From Candidatus Physcousia equi (GTDB taxonomy: Bacteria > Bacteroidota > Bacteroidia > Bacteroidales > Bacteroidaceae): a stretch of DNA of 64,000 nt. Position numbers and translations under genes: made by a program. Under the pieces are notes generated by a model that was not told the origin of the DNA, searched no databases, and worked only from the letters and a program-made list of their open reading frames with translations. Positions 1 through 8,710 of this stretch are shown in pieces (the first letter of the stretch is position 1; every line of letters begins with the position of its first letter). The stretch spans positions 1-64,000 of the forward strand of contig JAGHUD010000059.1 of the NCBI GenBank assembly GCA_018065005.1, in the 5' to 3' direction.

Positions 1-4
1 AACA

Positions 5-385
5 ATGTTGTACACTACAATTGTAATTCTTATCGTGCTCGCCGCTATACTTTTGTGCGGCATCGTATTTGTTCAGGAATCTAAGGGTGGCGGTCTCGCA
101 AGTGGGTTTGCAGAAAGCAACTCACTCCTCGGTGTCCGAAAGACCACTGACTTCGTAGAGAAGGCTACATGGACGCTTGCTGGTGTAATGGTTGTGCTCA
201 GCGTCATTACGGTGTTTGCACTCCCCTCAAATCAGGCTGTTGCCGGTTCTGTTCTCGAGCAGCCCGCAGCTACTGAGACACCTGCTGCTATGCCTGGCGT
301 TCCTCAGACTTCTGCCACACAGCAGCCCAGCGCAGAGCAAACAGCTCCCCAAGCAGAGCAGACTCAGGCTCCTGCTGCTGAATAA
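5..385 (+). CDS. secG: SecG, preprotein translocase subunit
   Basis: SecG is the small accessory subunit of the SecYEG channel in the inner membrane. Two hydrophobic helices are visible (about residues 4-24 and 57-73), separated by the loop that in this family carries a Gly-rich segment, here ESKGGGLASGFA. The first ~75 residues match the usual SecG core; the remaining ~50 form a low-complexity tail rich in Ala, Pro, Gln and Thr, a kind of tail I associate with Bacteroidetes SecG. Only four bases precede the ATG, so its promoter is outside the window. A strong hairpin follows 37 nt after the stop. The opposing gene rlmH converges on it. Confidence 0.93.
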   Translation: MLYTTIVILIVLAAILLCGIVFVQESKGGGLASGFAESNSLLGVRKTTDFVEKATWTLAGVMVVLSVITVFALPSNQAVAGSVLEQPAATETPAAMPGVPQTSATQQPSAEQTAPQAEQTQAPAAE

Positions 386-421
386 TGCCTAAGCGGAGAC
401 TTTTTACAAACCACAAATTAT

Positions 422-462
422 ATTGGCGCATCAAGCAAAATGTCTTGATGCGCCAATCTTTT
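422..462 (+). terminator. Rho-independent terminator of secG
   Basis: A perfect 14-bp inverted repeat (422-435 pairing with 444-457) closes an 8-nt loop and is followed directly by CTTTT. It lies between the convergent genes secG and rlmH and is oriented best for secG. Confidence 0.85.
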
Positions 463-565
463 GCAAGGCCAAGCGATGCGAGCGAGTCTTACGGGTCGGT
501 GGAAAAACACTGGGGGGGAACAGTTACAACAGACCGTCTTCGTCTTGACACAAATCTGGTCTGGA

Positions 566-1039
566 TTACTCGTGATGGTAGGGTTCGCCATGCAGGATAG
601 TCATGGCACGATAGATTTGCTCAACAAAAAGGAGGCGAATCATTTGGTGGGAAAAAGTCATCTGAGAAATCGAGATCTTCTCATTGGCTAAAGAATGTAT
701 CTGAGGAGAGAAGCCATAGGGGCCACCCACCAGAAAGACAAGACGACGAGGTGCTGACAGGGTCTTCTTTTGTATCCATTTGGCAAAATCCACCGAACGA
801 CGCTCTGTGCCATGCTCGTCGAGCATCACGACATAGTCAGCAGGCTGAAGTTGTTTGCGAATGTATTCAGCTTCGCGCTCTTTTTGTTGATCGAAGGTTA
901 GTGATTTGGCATTTCGCAATTCCGGAATCACCTCTATGGAAAAGGGCATATAGTGCCCTATTCGCGACACGTAGTCCTTCGTGAGAGCTTCAATATGTGA
1001 GTCGGTAGTTTTTCCGACGACGAGGAGTATGGTCTTCAA
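566..1039 (-). CDS. rlmH: RlmH, 23S rRNA pseudouridine-1915 N3-methyltransferase
   Basis: RlmH methylates N3 of pseudouridine 1915 in helix 69 of 23S rRNA using SAM. The 157-residue protein has the usual family length. The SPOUT-knot SAM-binding stretch FLVGGPYGFS lies at about residues 102-111, and the conserved C-terminal motif around MTFSHQMIRLLFVEQIYRA with the final HGEPYHHE is complete. It starts at an ATG with KTILLVVGKT, the typical N-terminus. The next gene upstream on the same strand ends 269 nt away, so it probably has its own promoter, but I could not see a clear TAnnTTTG box. Confidence 0.95.
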   Translation of the reverse strand: MKTILLVVGKTTDSHIEALTKDYVSRIGHYMPFSIEVIPELRNAKSLTFDQQKEREAEYIRKQLQPADYVVMLDEHGTERRSVDFAKWIQKKTLSAPRRLVFLVGGPYGFSPQIHSLANEKISISQMTFSHQMIRLLFVEQIYRAMTILHGEPYHHE

Positions 1040-1144
1040 GATATTTTATTCTTATGTAATCGATAGCGTTTATTACTTCAAACTGTAGGAAAGCAACATG
1101 ACCTTCTGCGCTCATACCTCTAAGGCACAAACGCACCTGCCCGA

Positions 1145-1154
1145 GGGGGGGGGG
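1145..1154. repeat. Run of ten G in the rlmH upstream region
   Basis: A homopolymer of ten G residues sits about 105 nt upstream of the rlmH start, inside the 269-nt gap (1040-1308) between rlmH and the beta-helix lipoprotein gene. Nothing else recognisable is in this gap. Such tracts can vary in length by replication slippage. Confidence 0.9.
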
Positions 1155-1308
1155 AGAGGAATTTGGAGATATATTGCAGTTGAACGATGAGATGAGAGAC
1201 TACGACAGGAGTTGCTATGGAAGCATTGTGTGCGGGAAACGGTAGTTTGTATAATCTGTAAGAATCCACACAAAGGCTTTATCTGCACCATTCATACAAA
1301 CGGAATGC

Positions 1309-2778
1309 CTAATTCTCGTAGTACGCCTCGCTGCCCAGATCTGAAGTTCCATCATCGTGTATGCGCTTACGGCCACGCCGATCATTGGGACTTATCATCT
1401 GCGTTACGCTTGGGTCTGCTTTGCCCCTCACAATACTTTCTGGCTTTGGAGTAAAGTCGTAAAGGAAATTCTCTGTGTCGAAAAGACTAAAGTGATCCTT
1501 GCCGTTGGGCGAGAGGTCTTCTTCGTCAAAAATAACTTCTACGAGACGATCATCAGAAGTATGGGGTGTGCGAAGCAAACAATGAGAAATAAGCCAAGGC
1601 GAGCGTGCGTCCTGCGTGTCTGTCAGTGAAAACTCAACCACATCGTCTGCATAACCGGTGACTATACAATTGACGAACGATGCAGAAAGCAATGGGTGAT
1701 CAACACGGTGAGGACCATCACCTACATGATCGGCAAGGCATAAAGCTGCGCCCCGTTCTGCCAACCAAGGATAGAACTGAGCCATTGTGCAGTGTGTAAA
1801 GCTTGTGTGTCCTCCTAACAGGTCCACAACATTGCCTAACGCGTTGCTGAATTGTGTTCCCTCCACTATGGCACTATTATCCCTTACCGAAAGTGCTGCA
1901 CCTGCAACATTATGGATAATACTGTTTGAAAGGTGCAGAGATGGGACATCAGAGTCGATTTTTTCACTCTCATCTAACTGTATCCCGTAGTCTCCGCTAT
2001 GAATGTCGCAGTGTGCCAATCTGCTTGGCTTGCAATTGGGCATGAAGTGAATACCGCCCCAACGGTTTGTTGTGTTGTCGTAGGGAAGATAATCAAGAAG
2101 ATTGTCCATACGGTCTCCTCGGAAAATGATAGGTTTCTCAACCTCGCCTACCGCTTGCAACGATCCTCTCACGACAAGAGAAACTCCGTCATGAAACAGC
2201 AAAATAGCACCTGGCTCAATGGACAATGTAGCATCGGAAAGCACCACCAACGAATCATAAACAAGATAAGGGCGACCTGCCTTGAGTGTTGCATCTCGGT
2301 CAAACTGTTGCGCCTTCAGAATGCGGACATCTTGCCCTTCCGCTTCAAGCACGAGTTCTTGCTGTCTCCCGCTCTCAAGCGTAAAGAGTAGCTTGTCGGA
2401 ATGTTTGTGCGGCTCATCACTGTCTATGTCCGGAGCCTTGACTTCAAGACGCACACACAGACTATCTGCTCCGCGAACTTCAAAGTCTGCACCTTGACCA
2501 TTAGAAAGGTAACGCCCATCTACATTGACACGGAATAGACTGGAACTTCCTTCCGCCAAGCGTATGTCGGAGATACGAATGCCTTCTTTGTGATCGTTCC
2601 ACAGCCACATGGTTTGCGTGGGCGAACTTTGTTCGGTGATTACCGTACCAAAGTTCACCGTATCACACGACAAACGTAATGTAGCAAGCGGAGACGTTGT
2701 CCATTTGTCATAATCATCGCATGACATAGCGACGAAGATGAGCATCGAGAACAAGATGTAGAACAGTTTCTGTTTCAA
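1309..2778 (-). CDS. Lipoprotein with predicted right-handed beta-helix
   Basis: The N-terminus is a lipoprotein signal peptide (hydrophobic stretch then a lipobox ending AMSC at about residue 20), so the protein is probably anchored in the outer membrane. Residues ~30-150 read as an Ig-like region with repeated beta-strand patterns. From about residue 160 there are features of a parallel beta-helix: 'A..SIEPGAILLFHDG', 'GSLQAVGEVEKPIIFRGD', 'WGGIHFMPNC', then strands such as SNSIIHNVAGAALSV. This layout is common in Bacteroidetes surface lipoproteins; the ligand is unknown. 489 residues, no sign of disruption. It lies 28 nt downstream of pepD and could be co-transcribed with it. Confidence 0.75.
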   Translation of the reverse strand: MKQKLFYILFSMLIFVAMSCDDYDKWTTSPLATLRLSCDTVNFGTVITEQSSPTQTMWLWNDHKEGIRISDIRLAEGSSSLFRVNVDGRYLSNGQGADFEVRGADSLCVRLEVKAPDIDSDEPHKHSDKLLFTLESGRQQELVLEAEGQDVRILKAQQFDRDATLKAGRPYLVYDSLVVLSDATLSIEPGAILLFHDGVSLVVRGSLQAVGEVEKPIIFRGDRMDNLLDYLPYDNTTNRWGGIHFMPNCKPSRLAHCDIHSGDYGIQLDESEKIDSDVPSLHLSNSIIHNVAGAALSVRDNSAIVEGTQFSNALGNVVDLLGGHTSFTHCTMAQFYPWLAERGAALCLADHVGDGPHRVDHPLLSASFVNCIVTGYADDVVEFSLTDTQDARSPWLISHCLLRTPHTSDDRLVEVIFDEEDLSPNGKDHFSLFDTENFLYDFTPKPESIVRGKADPSVTQMISPNDRRGRKRIHDDGTSDLGSEAYYEN

Positions 2779-2806
2779 GTTCGTGCGGCTGTTATTTGTG
2801 CTTGAT

Positions 2807-4252
2807 TTAGATATTCTTTAGTATGGCGAGCAAATGATCCCAAACCATTTGTACCGTGGGAATATGCAGTTTTTCGTCGGGACTATGCACTCCACGAAGC
2901 GTTGGTCCGAAACTTACCATGTCGAGGTGCGGATACTTCTCACTAAAAAGCCCGCACTCGAGACCTGCATGAATGCCGCGAACGATTGGTTCTTTGCCAA
3001 AGAGGTTGCAGTATTGCTCTGTTGCCACAGAGAGAAGACGGCTATTTGGATTCATCGCCCAGCCCGGATATCCTTCACCAACGTTTACTTCTGCTCCGGC
3101 TAATTGGAAGCAAGCTTCGATGGTGTCGCTCATATTGCGACGTGCACTCAGCAAACTGGAGCGCTGACTGCTATTGATGTTGATGGTATGAGTATCTGAA
3201 TCTACACGTATGCTTGCCAGATTGCTGCTGGTCTCTACCAGTTTAATGCTCTGGCACATTGCGTAGACTCCATTATCAACGGCTTGACAAGCCATAATGA
3301 GGCGATGGGCTGTTGCGTCGTCAATCATCGTTGATGGCGCATCGCATGACTCCAGGTCAAGAACAACCTTTGGTTCTGTTACTTCGTATTCCTGTTCTAC
3401 TTCACTACGATAAATATTCCAGTTGATCGCCAATTGTTCCTTCCATGCCCGTGGGACTGCGATGACAGCATAACCTTCTCGAGGAATGGCGTTGTGGAGA
3501 CCGCCTGACTGCAAATCGACGAGATGCAGTTCGGTCTGCTTCATGGTCTGATAGAGGAAACGAATGAGTAACTTGTTAGCATTGGCACGCTTCTTGTTTA
3601 TGTCGTCGCCACTATGTCCACCAGTAAGCCCCGCAATAGAGAGACGAGCAAAAAACATACCTTCAGGCACGGCTTGCGGTTCGTAGTGGAAGGTTGCTGT
3701 GGTGCGGCATCCTCCCGCACAGCTAACAAAGATTTGGCCTTCGTCCTCACTGTCCAAATTGATGAGGTATTGACCAGACATGAATCCAGGCTTCATCGCT
3801 TCAGCACCAGTCAAACCCGTCTCCTCGTCGCGTGTGAACACACATTCTATGGGACCGTGCTCAATGTCTGTTGACTTCAGAAGTGCCATCTCCATAGCAA
3901 TACCAATACCATCGTCTGCCCCAAGAGTTGTGCCCTTTGCTCGCATCCATTCGCCGTCTACGTATGTTTCAATGGGAAGGTTCTCAAAGTCGAATGACCC
4001 GTCACTTGGCTCACACACCATATCCATGTGGCTTTGCAGTATGACCGTAGGTTTGCCTTCCATGCCTGCTGTGGCGGGTTTACGAATAATAACATTGCCA
4101 CATTCGTCTCTTTGGGTGTCAAGCCCGAGTGTCTTGCCAAACTGCAAGAGAAATTCAATCATTTTTTCCTCACGTTTAGATGGGCGAGGCACTTTATTCA
4201 CTTCGGCGAAGCATTCAAAGATGGTTGTTGGTTTGAGTTCTACCTTATTCAT
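2807..4252 (-). CDS. pepD: Aminoacyl-histidine dipeptidase (PepD, M20C)
   Basis: PepD is a cytosolic zinc dipeptidase with broad specificity that includes carnosine-type substrates. Metal-binding motifs of the M20 fold are visible: QSHMDMVCE (His about residue 75, Asp 77), TTLGADDGIGIAM (bridging Asp about 113), TRDEETGLTGA (the Glu pair near 143) and the C-terminal IHAGLECGLF with the last His. Length 481 is normal for the family. The ATG with NKVELKPTTIFECF is a good start and the intergenic space before it is shared with the divergent small membrane protein gene. Confidence 0.93.
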   Translation of the reverse strand: MNKVELKPTTIFECFAEVNKVPRPSKREEKMIEFLLQFGKTLGLDTQRDECGNVIIRKPATAGMEGKPTVILQSHMDMVCEPSDGSFDFENLPIETYVDGEWMRAKGTTLGADDGIGIAMEMALLKSTDIEHGPIECVFTRDEETGLTGAEAMKPGFMSGQYLINLDSEDEGQIFVSCAGGCRTTATFHYEPQAVPEGMFFARLSIAGLTGGHSGDDINKKRANANKLLIRFLYQTMKQTELHLVDLQSGGLHNAIPREGYAVIAVPRAWKEQLAINWNIYRSEVEQEYEVTEPKVVLDLESCDAPSTMIDDATAHRLIMACQAVDNGVYAMCQSIKLVETSSNLASIRVDSDTHTININSSQRSSLLSARRNMSDTIEACFQLAGAEVNVGEGYPGWAMNPNSRLLSVATEQYCNLFGKEPIVRGIHAGLECGLFSEKYPHLDMVSFGPTLRGVHSPDEKLHIPTVQMVWDHLLAILKNI

Positions 4253-4449
4253 TATTGTATTGAGATATTAAATTTACAGTGATTATGTTCAAAATTGATG
4301 ATATGTTTTGTCTGCTGTTAAGGTGAGATGTGGATGAGAATAAGTTAAAAACTTACTACGTCTATGCTCTTTAACAACAAATATGACAAAAAGGTCTTAA
4401 AAATGGTTAAATGTTGAGCTAATATGGCTTACTATAAAACATTATTACT

Positions 4450-4457
4450 TACCTTTG
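4450..4457 (+). promoter_or_regulatory. Possible TAnnTTTG promoter box
   Basis: TACCTTTG fits the Bacteroidetes -7 consensus and lies 20 nt before the ATG at 4478. It supports that start over the upstream ATG at 4424, which would lie ahead of the promoter. No matching -33 TTTG was found. Confidence 0.4.
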
Positions 4458-4477
4458 TGGTGCAAATATACAAAGAA

Positions 4478-4693
4478 ATGTTGAAAGTTTTGCTTCTTTG
4501 TCTCGGAATAATTGCTCTTGCAATGATATTTTTGTCGATAGCTGTCATTTTTGGCCATCGGCACACCTTTAGAAGCCTACACATTGGACAAAGCAAAGCG
4601 ATGCGAGATAGAGGTATTCATTGTGTGCAGAGCATGGACAAGATGGAGCGCAGAGAAGCAAATAATCGACATCGTGTCAAAGAAAGAATTTAA
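4478..4693 (+). CDS. Small single-span membrane protein, function unknown
   Basis: A 71-residue protein made of one N-terminal transmembrane helix (VLLLCLGIIALAMIFLSIAVIF) and a basic cytoplasmic tail ending in MERREANNRHRVKERI. The tail has the pattern AMRDRGIHCVQSMDKMERR, which I recall from short conserved membrane proteins of Bacteroidales, but no function is known to me. An in-frame ATG exists at 4424 and would give 89 residues, but the hydrophobic helix begins right after the ATG at 4478 and a promoter-like box lies between the two. It is followed 18 nt later by the OmpH-like gene and is probably in the same operon. Confidence 0.6.
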   Translation: MLKVLLLCLGIIALAMIFLSIAVIFGHRHTFRSLHIGQSKAMRDRGIHCVQSMDKMERREANNRHRVKERI

Positions 4694-4711
4694 TTATACA
4701 TTTTATTATAT

Positions 4712-5332
4712 ATGAAGAAACTATTTTTCTTGGCATCTGCCATGCTCATGATTATGAGCTGCGGCGGAAAAACAGAGGATGAGGTGGAAGAAACGAAAAA
4801 CGAGCCCATTGCTCCCAACTCTGGATTACGGATTGCTTTTGTCGAAGTGGACAGCCTGATGACCCAGTATCAATTCTGCAAAGATTACACAGAAGTTATG
4901 GCTGTTGAATATGCCAACATTCAGAAAGAACTGGCTGCTAAGCAGCACACACTTCAACAGCATGCCGCTTCGATGCAGAAGAAATATGAAAGTAACGGTT
5001 TTACGACCCGAGATGAGTTGGAACGCGCTCAAGCAGGAATCCAAAGAGAAGAACAAGAGCTTGCAGCATTATCCGATCGCCTCTCTGCTGAATTTGCAAA
5101 TACACAGGCGGCCTACAATGATGAGATGCGCGACAGCATTCAAGCCTTCCTCAAGGTATACAACAAGAAAAAGAAGTATGATTATATCCTCTCCAAGGGC
5201 GGTGACAATATGCTCTATGCTAATCCTGCCTACGACATCACCAACGATGTTATCAAAGGGTTGAACAAGCGCTACAAGGTGAAGCCGGAAGTTGCAGCTA
5301 AGCTAAAGAAGGCAAACGAAGATAACAAGTAA
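4712..5332 (+). CDS. OmpH/Skp-like lipoprotein
   Basis: Skp/OmpH proteins are periplasmic chaperones that hold unfolded outer-membrane proteins in a cage of long alpha-helical arms. Here a signal peptide with lipobox (IMSCGGK, Cys about residue 17) predicts a lipid anchor, unlike classical soluble Skp. The family pattern begins with IAFVEVDSLMTQYQF, continues with a long coiled-coil arm (about residues 65-130, rich in Glu, Gln, Ala, Lys), and ends with KKKKYDYILSKGGDNMLYANPAYDITNDVIKGLNKRY, which is highly typical of the family. Gene position beside the LptD-like gene fits a role in outer-membrane assembly. Confidence 0.85.
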   Translation: MKKLFFLASAMLMIMSCGGKTEDEVEETKNEPIAPNSGLRIAFVEVDSLMTQYQFCKDYTEVMAVEYANIQKELAAKQHTLQQHAASMQKKYESNGFTTRDELERAQAGIQREEQELAALSDRLSAEFANTQAAYNDEMRDSIQAFLKVYNKKKKYDYILSKGGDNMLYANPAYDITNDVIKGLNKRYKVKPEVAAKLKKANEDNK

Positions 5333-5378
5333 AATCCTCCCCATTTAGACACATAGAAAAGCACCTTCAAAGAAGAAG

Positions 5379-5440
5379 CTGTTTTAGAGTTGAACATGAC
5401 GAGAATGCACGTTCAAAAACTCTAAAACAGTTTCTTTTTG
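5379..5440. terminator. Bidirectional terminator
   Basis: A 13-bp perfect inverted repeat (5379-5391 with 5418-5430) contains an inner GAAC/GTTC pair and is followed by TTTCTTTTT. It separates the convergent OmpH-like and LptD-like genes and can serve both. Confidence 0.8.
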
Positions 5441-5455
5441 TTTATTCTCGTTGAA

Positions 5456-8425
5456 TTAATACCAATTTATATTGCCCGAATAGCTACTCTGCTTGCGCCA
5501 TTTGAGTGCATCTGCCAAGGTACTTGCATTACAAGAGAACGTAAAATTATAAGACCGATAAGGCGCGATAACCATAGAGCATGACATCGAGAAGCAATGG
5601 AGGTCTCGTGAGAGTGACGCCGTTGTCATAGATAGGCGCTTAAAGTTGAAGTCGTAACCAGAAGAAAAGTTGATGTTCCAACCTTCTGCAATACGAAGGT
5701 TGCCCGAGAAGTTGAGCGTATGGGTCAACTTATAGGGATAGCGCATCGTTTGCTTATTGATTGGAGCACTCGTGTTTTCACGCAGCGAGACTCCATAGGA
5801 AACAGAGAAACTCCATGGGAGAGAGAACTTCACATATCCGTCTTCATCTAGTCCAGACTCACTACTCTTTTTTGCTGCATTCTTGGCTTTGGCTCGCTCT
5901 GGGTCAAGATTCGTGTTTGTGGGGTCATTTTCTGTTTCGTCACTATCCTCATCTTCACTCTTCGTCTTTTCTTTTTTTCCGCCGAAGAGTTTTGAGAAGG
6001 TCTGGTTGTTGAAGGTGTACGAAAGATTCTGCGACATACCTTGAAAGCGACCGAACCTTCCTCTCGACCACTCCGTCTGGTCGGACACATACACATTTCC
6101 ATACTGATTGAATGCATAAGCGTAAGTAGCAAATACAGCATTCATAGAGAACGTATATGATTTTGTCAGTTTCAGGCGGATTCGCATGGCAAGGTCACTC
6201 CATGGACGGCTTTTTGCTGCCATATTATAGGAAAGAGAAGCGCCCAATTCGTCGATGAGGCTTATCTTCTTATAGCCTGTGGAATCCTTGTCTGTTCTCA
6301 CTTTCATTTCTACATTGTTGGATATATCAAGAGAGACGCTTCCCGTCTTGCCTTGCGAAACGGTGCCATAGAGTTGCCCCTGAAAAGGTGAATATGTCAC
6401 TGTAGAGACATTTCCGTTAGCGTCTGTTCGCACATAACTGTCATAGAAACCATATCGATGGCTACTGAAATCTGGCGCATAGCCAAAAGAAATGCTCGGT
6501 GTGAACACGTGACGAATGGCAGCAATCTTCTTTCCGCCAAACCACGGCAGTGGGGTGTACCTACCATAGAGTTTGGTATTTGCCTGAATGCGGAAGTCGT
6601 AGTTGTAGACATTATAGAAACCGTAGACAGTATCATGCTTTACGGTCTGTAGCTCTCGATCCCATGATTGCATCACCTTGTTGGAATACATTCGATCTGT
6701 GAAGTTGAATGAAGGCGTAACATTAATGTATTTTGCTACTGTAAAAGAAGCATTGATGGGAATTTGGTGACGCATACCGTTACGCCAATCCTTGATGAGG
6801 CTTTTCTTCATGATTTCATTTTCTTTTGCCGTAATACTGTTTGAGATTGTTCCCGTATAAGACAAAGAAATCTTTTCATACCACTTCTCTTCTCCCACCC
6901 TTTTCTTTCGCTTGAACGGATAGAAACGGTTGAGTGAAATATTGAGTGACGGCAAGGTGACAGAGAGTGTGCTATCACGCATATTCTGCGCGAGATTGAA
7001 GGTTCCACTCAAGGTTAAGCCTATGCTATTGAAGGTTTTGGAGTAACTAATAGATGAGGTACGTGTGCTTTGCGTATAGCTCTCTGGGTTATACATCGAG
7101 ATCAGATTGTTTCGTTCATAACTCGATGTAGCAAAGTTAACACTTGCAGAAAAACTTTGAGACGGATTGGCTTTTGCATCCTGACGATGGGACCATGTAA
7201 TCTTGAAACTGGTAGATTCTGCATAGTCTGGCATATTACGCTCACCCTCCTTTGTGTTTTGATAAGAGAAGAAGAAATTGCCGCCAAAACGGTATCTCTT
7301 TTTGTAATTGACCATGGAAGAAACGCCCCAGGAGCCTTTCGTGTAGATTTCGCCCAACAGTTTGACATCGATCTTGTCGTTAATGGCAAAATAGTAGCCA
7401 CCATCACGAAGATAAAATCCACGCGACGTTTCGTCGCCATAGGTAGGCATAATAAAACCACTACTATAGCTCCTTGAGAAAGGGAAAAAGCCATAGGGGA
7501 TAGCAATGGGAAGAGGCACATCTTCCACCACAAGATAGGCAGGTCCGAACACAACATCTTCGCCAGGTCTTACCTTGGCACGAGTGAGTGAGAGGTAGAA
7601 GTGTGGATGTTCGGCATCGCAGGTGGTGTACTTAGCGTGCTGAACATACATCACACCCATGCTATCACGTTTGCTTTCTTGACTAATCATGATGCCTTCA
7701 CCCTGATCTGTATACACATTGGAGATGAAGGCCTTTTGTGTCTTAAAGTTATAGCTGATACTGTCTGGCTCATATTCGTCGCCACCCTGACGAAATATGG
7801 GCTTACCGACTATCTCGTTTTTTGCGTTTGTGGTGTCAGTTCTTCCGTTCGCATGAACAATGCTGCTGTCTAATGACATGGTTATGACATCGGCTTCGAG
7901 CTGTAGGTTTTGATAAGCAACCTTACCTTGTCCGAAAAGATCGGCTCGCGAAATCGCGTAGTTGAAGACGATAGAGTCTTCTGCCGAAAACTGTACAGGA
8001 GCGTCAAGAGCGGATTTACTCTTGCTCACGGTATCAGATTTCAGGGTGTCCTTTTGGGTTGTGTTTGGCAACACTTCTATCACTTTGTTGGAGGCAATGA
8101 GCGAGAGAATGCTATCCTGACTCACTGAAAGCAGTACGCTATCCACAGTAAGTTGCTTTCTGGGAACAAATACTGCAGAATCGAAGTCTAAAGAGTCTGT
8201 AGTTAAAGAATCTGACTGCTCAACTACATGATGCGCAGATTCCATTATTTCAATGTTTTTATTCAAGCGACTGCTGTCTACCCTACTTATGGGAGTTGTG
8301 GTATCGTCTAGTAATGTATCGGCACAGAGCACCCTGTTCCATCTCATCGGAGCGGGAACAATAGCGTAGGCTATGGCACAAAGCACGAAGACAACGAAGA
8401 ATAGATTATGACGAATATTTATCAA
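5456..8425 (-). CDS. lptD: LptD-like LPS-assembly outer-membrane protein
   Basis: LptD forms the outer-membrane barrel that inserts lipopolysaccharide in the outer leaflet. The protein has an N-terminal hydrophobic segment (about residues 8-25), a low-complexity Ser/Asp/Thr region to ~145, an OstA/LptA-like beta region (EDSIVFNYAISRADLFGQGKV; about 150-270) and a ~700-residue C-terminal barrel with aromatic, alternating strands and a final NINWY. The stretch VEDVPLPIAIPYGFFPF is typical of the Bacteroidetes LptD-like family. At 989 residues it is longer than E. coli LptD, mostly because of the N-terminal region. It lies downstream of a porin gene, separated by a 285-nt gap with a 14-nt repeat array. 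Confidence 0.82.
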   Translation of the reverse strand: MINIRHNLFFVVFVLCAIAYAIVPAPMRWNRVLCADTLLDDTTTPISRVDSSRLNKNIEIMESAHHVVEQSDSLTTDSLDFDSAVFVPRKQLTVDSVLLSVSQDSILSLIASNKVIEVLPNTTQKDTLKSDTVSKSKSALDAPVQFSAEDSIVFNYAISRADLFGQGKVAYQNLQLEADVITMSLDSSIVHANGRTDTTNAKNEIVGKPIFRQGGDEYEPDSISYNFKTQKAFISNVYTDQGEGIMISQESKRDSMGVMYVQHAKYTTCDAEHPHFYLSLTRAKVRPGEDVVFGPAYLVVEDVPLPIAIPYGFFPFSRSYSSGFIMPTYGDETSRGFYLRDGGYYFAINDKIDVKLLGEIYTKGSWGVSSMVNYKKRYRFGGNFFFSYQNTKEGERNMPDYAESTSFKITWSHRQDAKANPSQSFSASVNFATSSYERNNLISMYNPESYTQSTRTSSISYSKTFNSIGLTLSGTFNLAQNMRDSTLSVTLPSLNISLNRFYPFKRKKRVGEEKWYEKISLSYTGTISNSITAKENEIMKKSLIKDWRNGMRHQIPINASFTVAKYINVTPSFNFTDRMYSNKVMQSWDRELQTVKHDTVYGFYNVYNYDFRIQANTKLYGRYTPLPWFGGKKIAAIRHVFTPSISFGYAPDFSSHRYGFYDSYVRTDANGNVSTVTYSPFQGQLYGTVSQGKTGSVSLDISNNVEMKVRTDKDSTGYKKISLIDELGASLSYNMAAKSRPWSDLAMRIRLKLTKSYTFSMNAVFATYAYAFNQYGNVYVSDQTEWSRGRFGRFQGMSQNLSYTFNNQTFSKLFGGKKEKTKSEDEDSDETENDPTNTNLDPERAKAKNAAKKSSESGLDEDGYVKFSLPWSFSVSYGVSLRENTSAPINKQTMRYPYKLTHTLNFSGNLRIAEGWNINFSSGYDFNFKRLSMTTASLSRDLHCFSMSCSMVIAPYRSYNFTFSCNASTLADALKWRKQSSYSGNINWY

Positions 8426-8507
8426 AACGTTTATATGTTCAAGTTTCTTTATTGGATTATCTTACAATATGGCGGTATCCTGTAGGGGCAGCTCAGCAAA
8501 CAGTAAG

Positions 8508-8657
8508 CCGTTAGAAACATACCGTTGAGAACACGCTTTTGGAAATATGCTGTTGTAGTCTTTGTGTAAAGTTCTATTAGGAATATGTGATTTGGAATAA
8601 GAGGTTTGGAATGTGCTGTTAGAAAAATGCAGTTAGGAATGTGCAGTTAGGAATATG
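8508..8657. repeat. Degenerate 14-nt tandem repeat upstream of lptD
   Basis: Read on the minus strand, units like CATATTCCTAACTG, CACATTCCTAACTG, CATTTTTCTAACAG and CACATTCCAAACCT follow one another in exact 14-nt steps at 8644, 8630, 8616, 8602, 8588 and 8574. After a break, three more related units occupy 8508-8549. The array fills most of the intergenic space between the porin stop and the lptD start. Confidence 0.75.
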
Positions 8658-8710
8658 CAGTTTGAGATAGTTATGTATTGGAGCATCTGTTGGCGCATGC
8701 GTTTGAGGCA

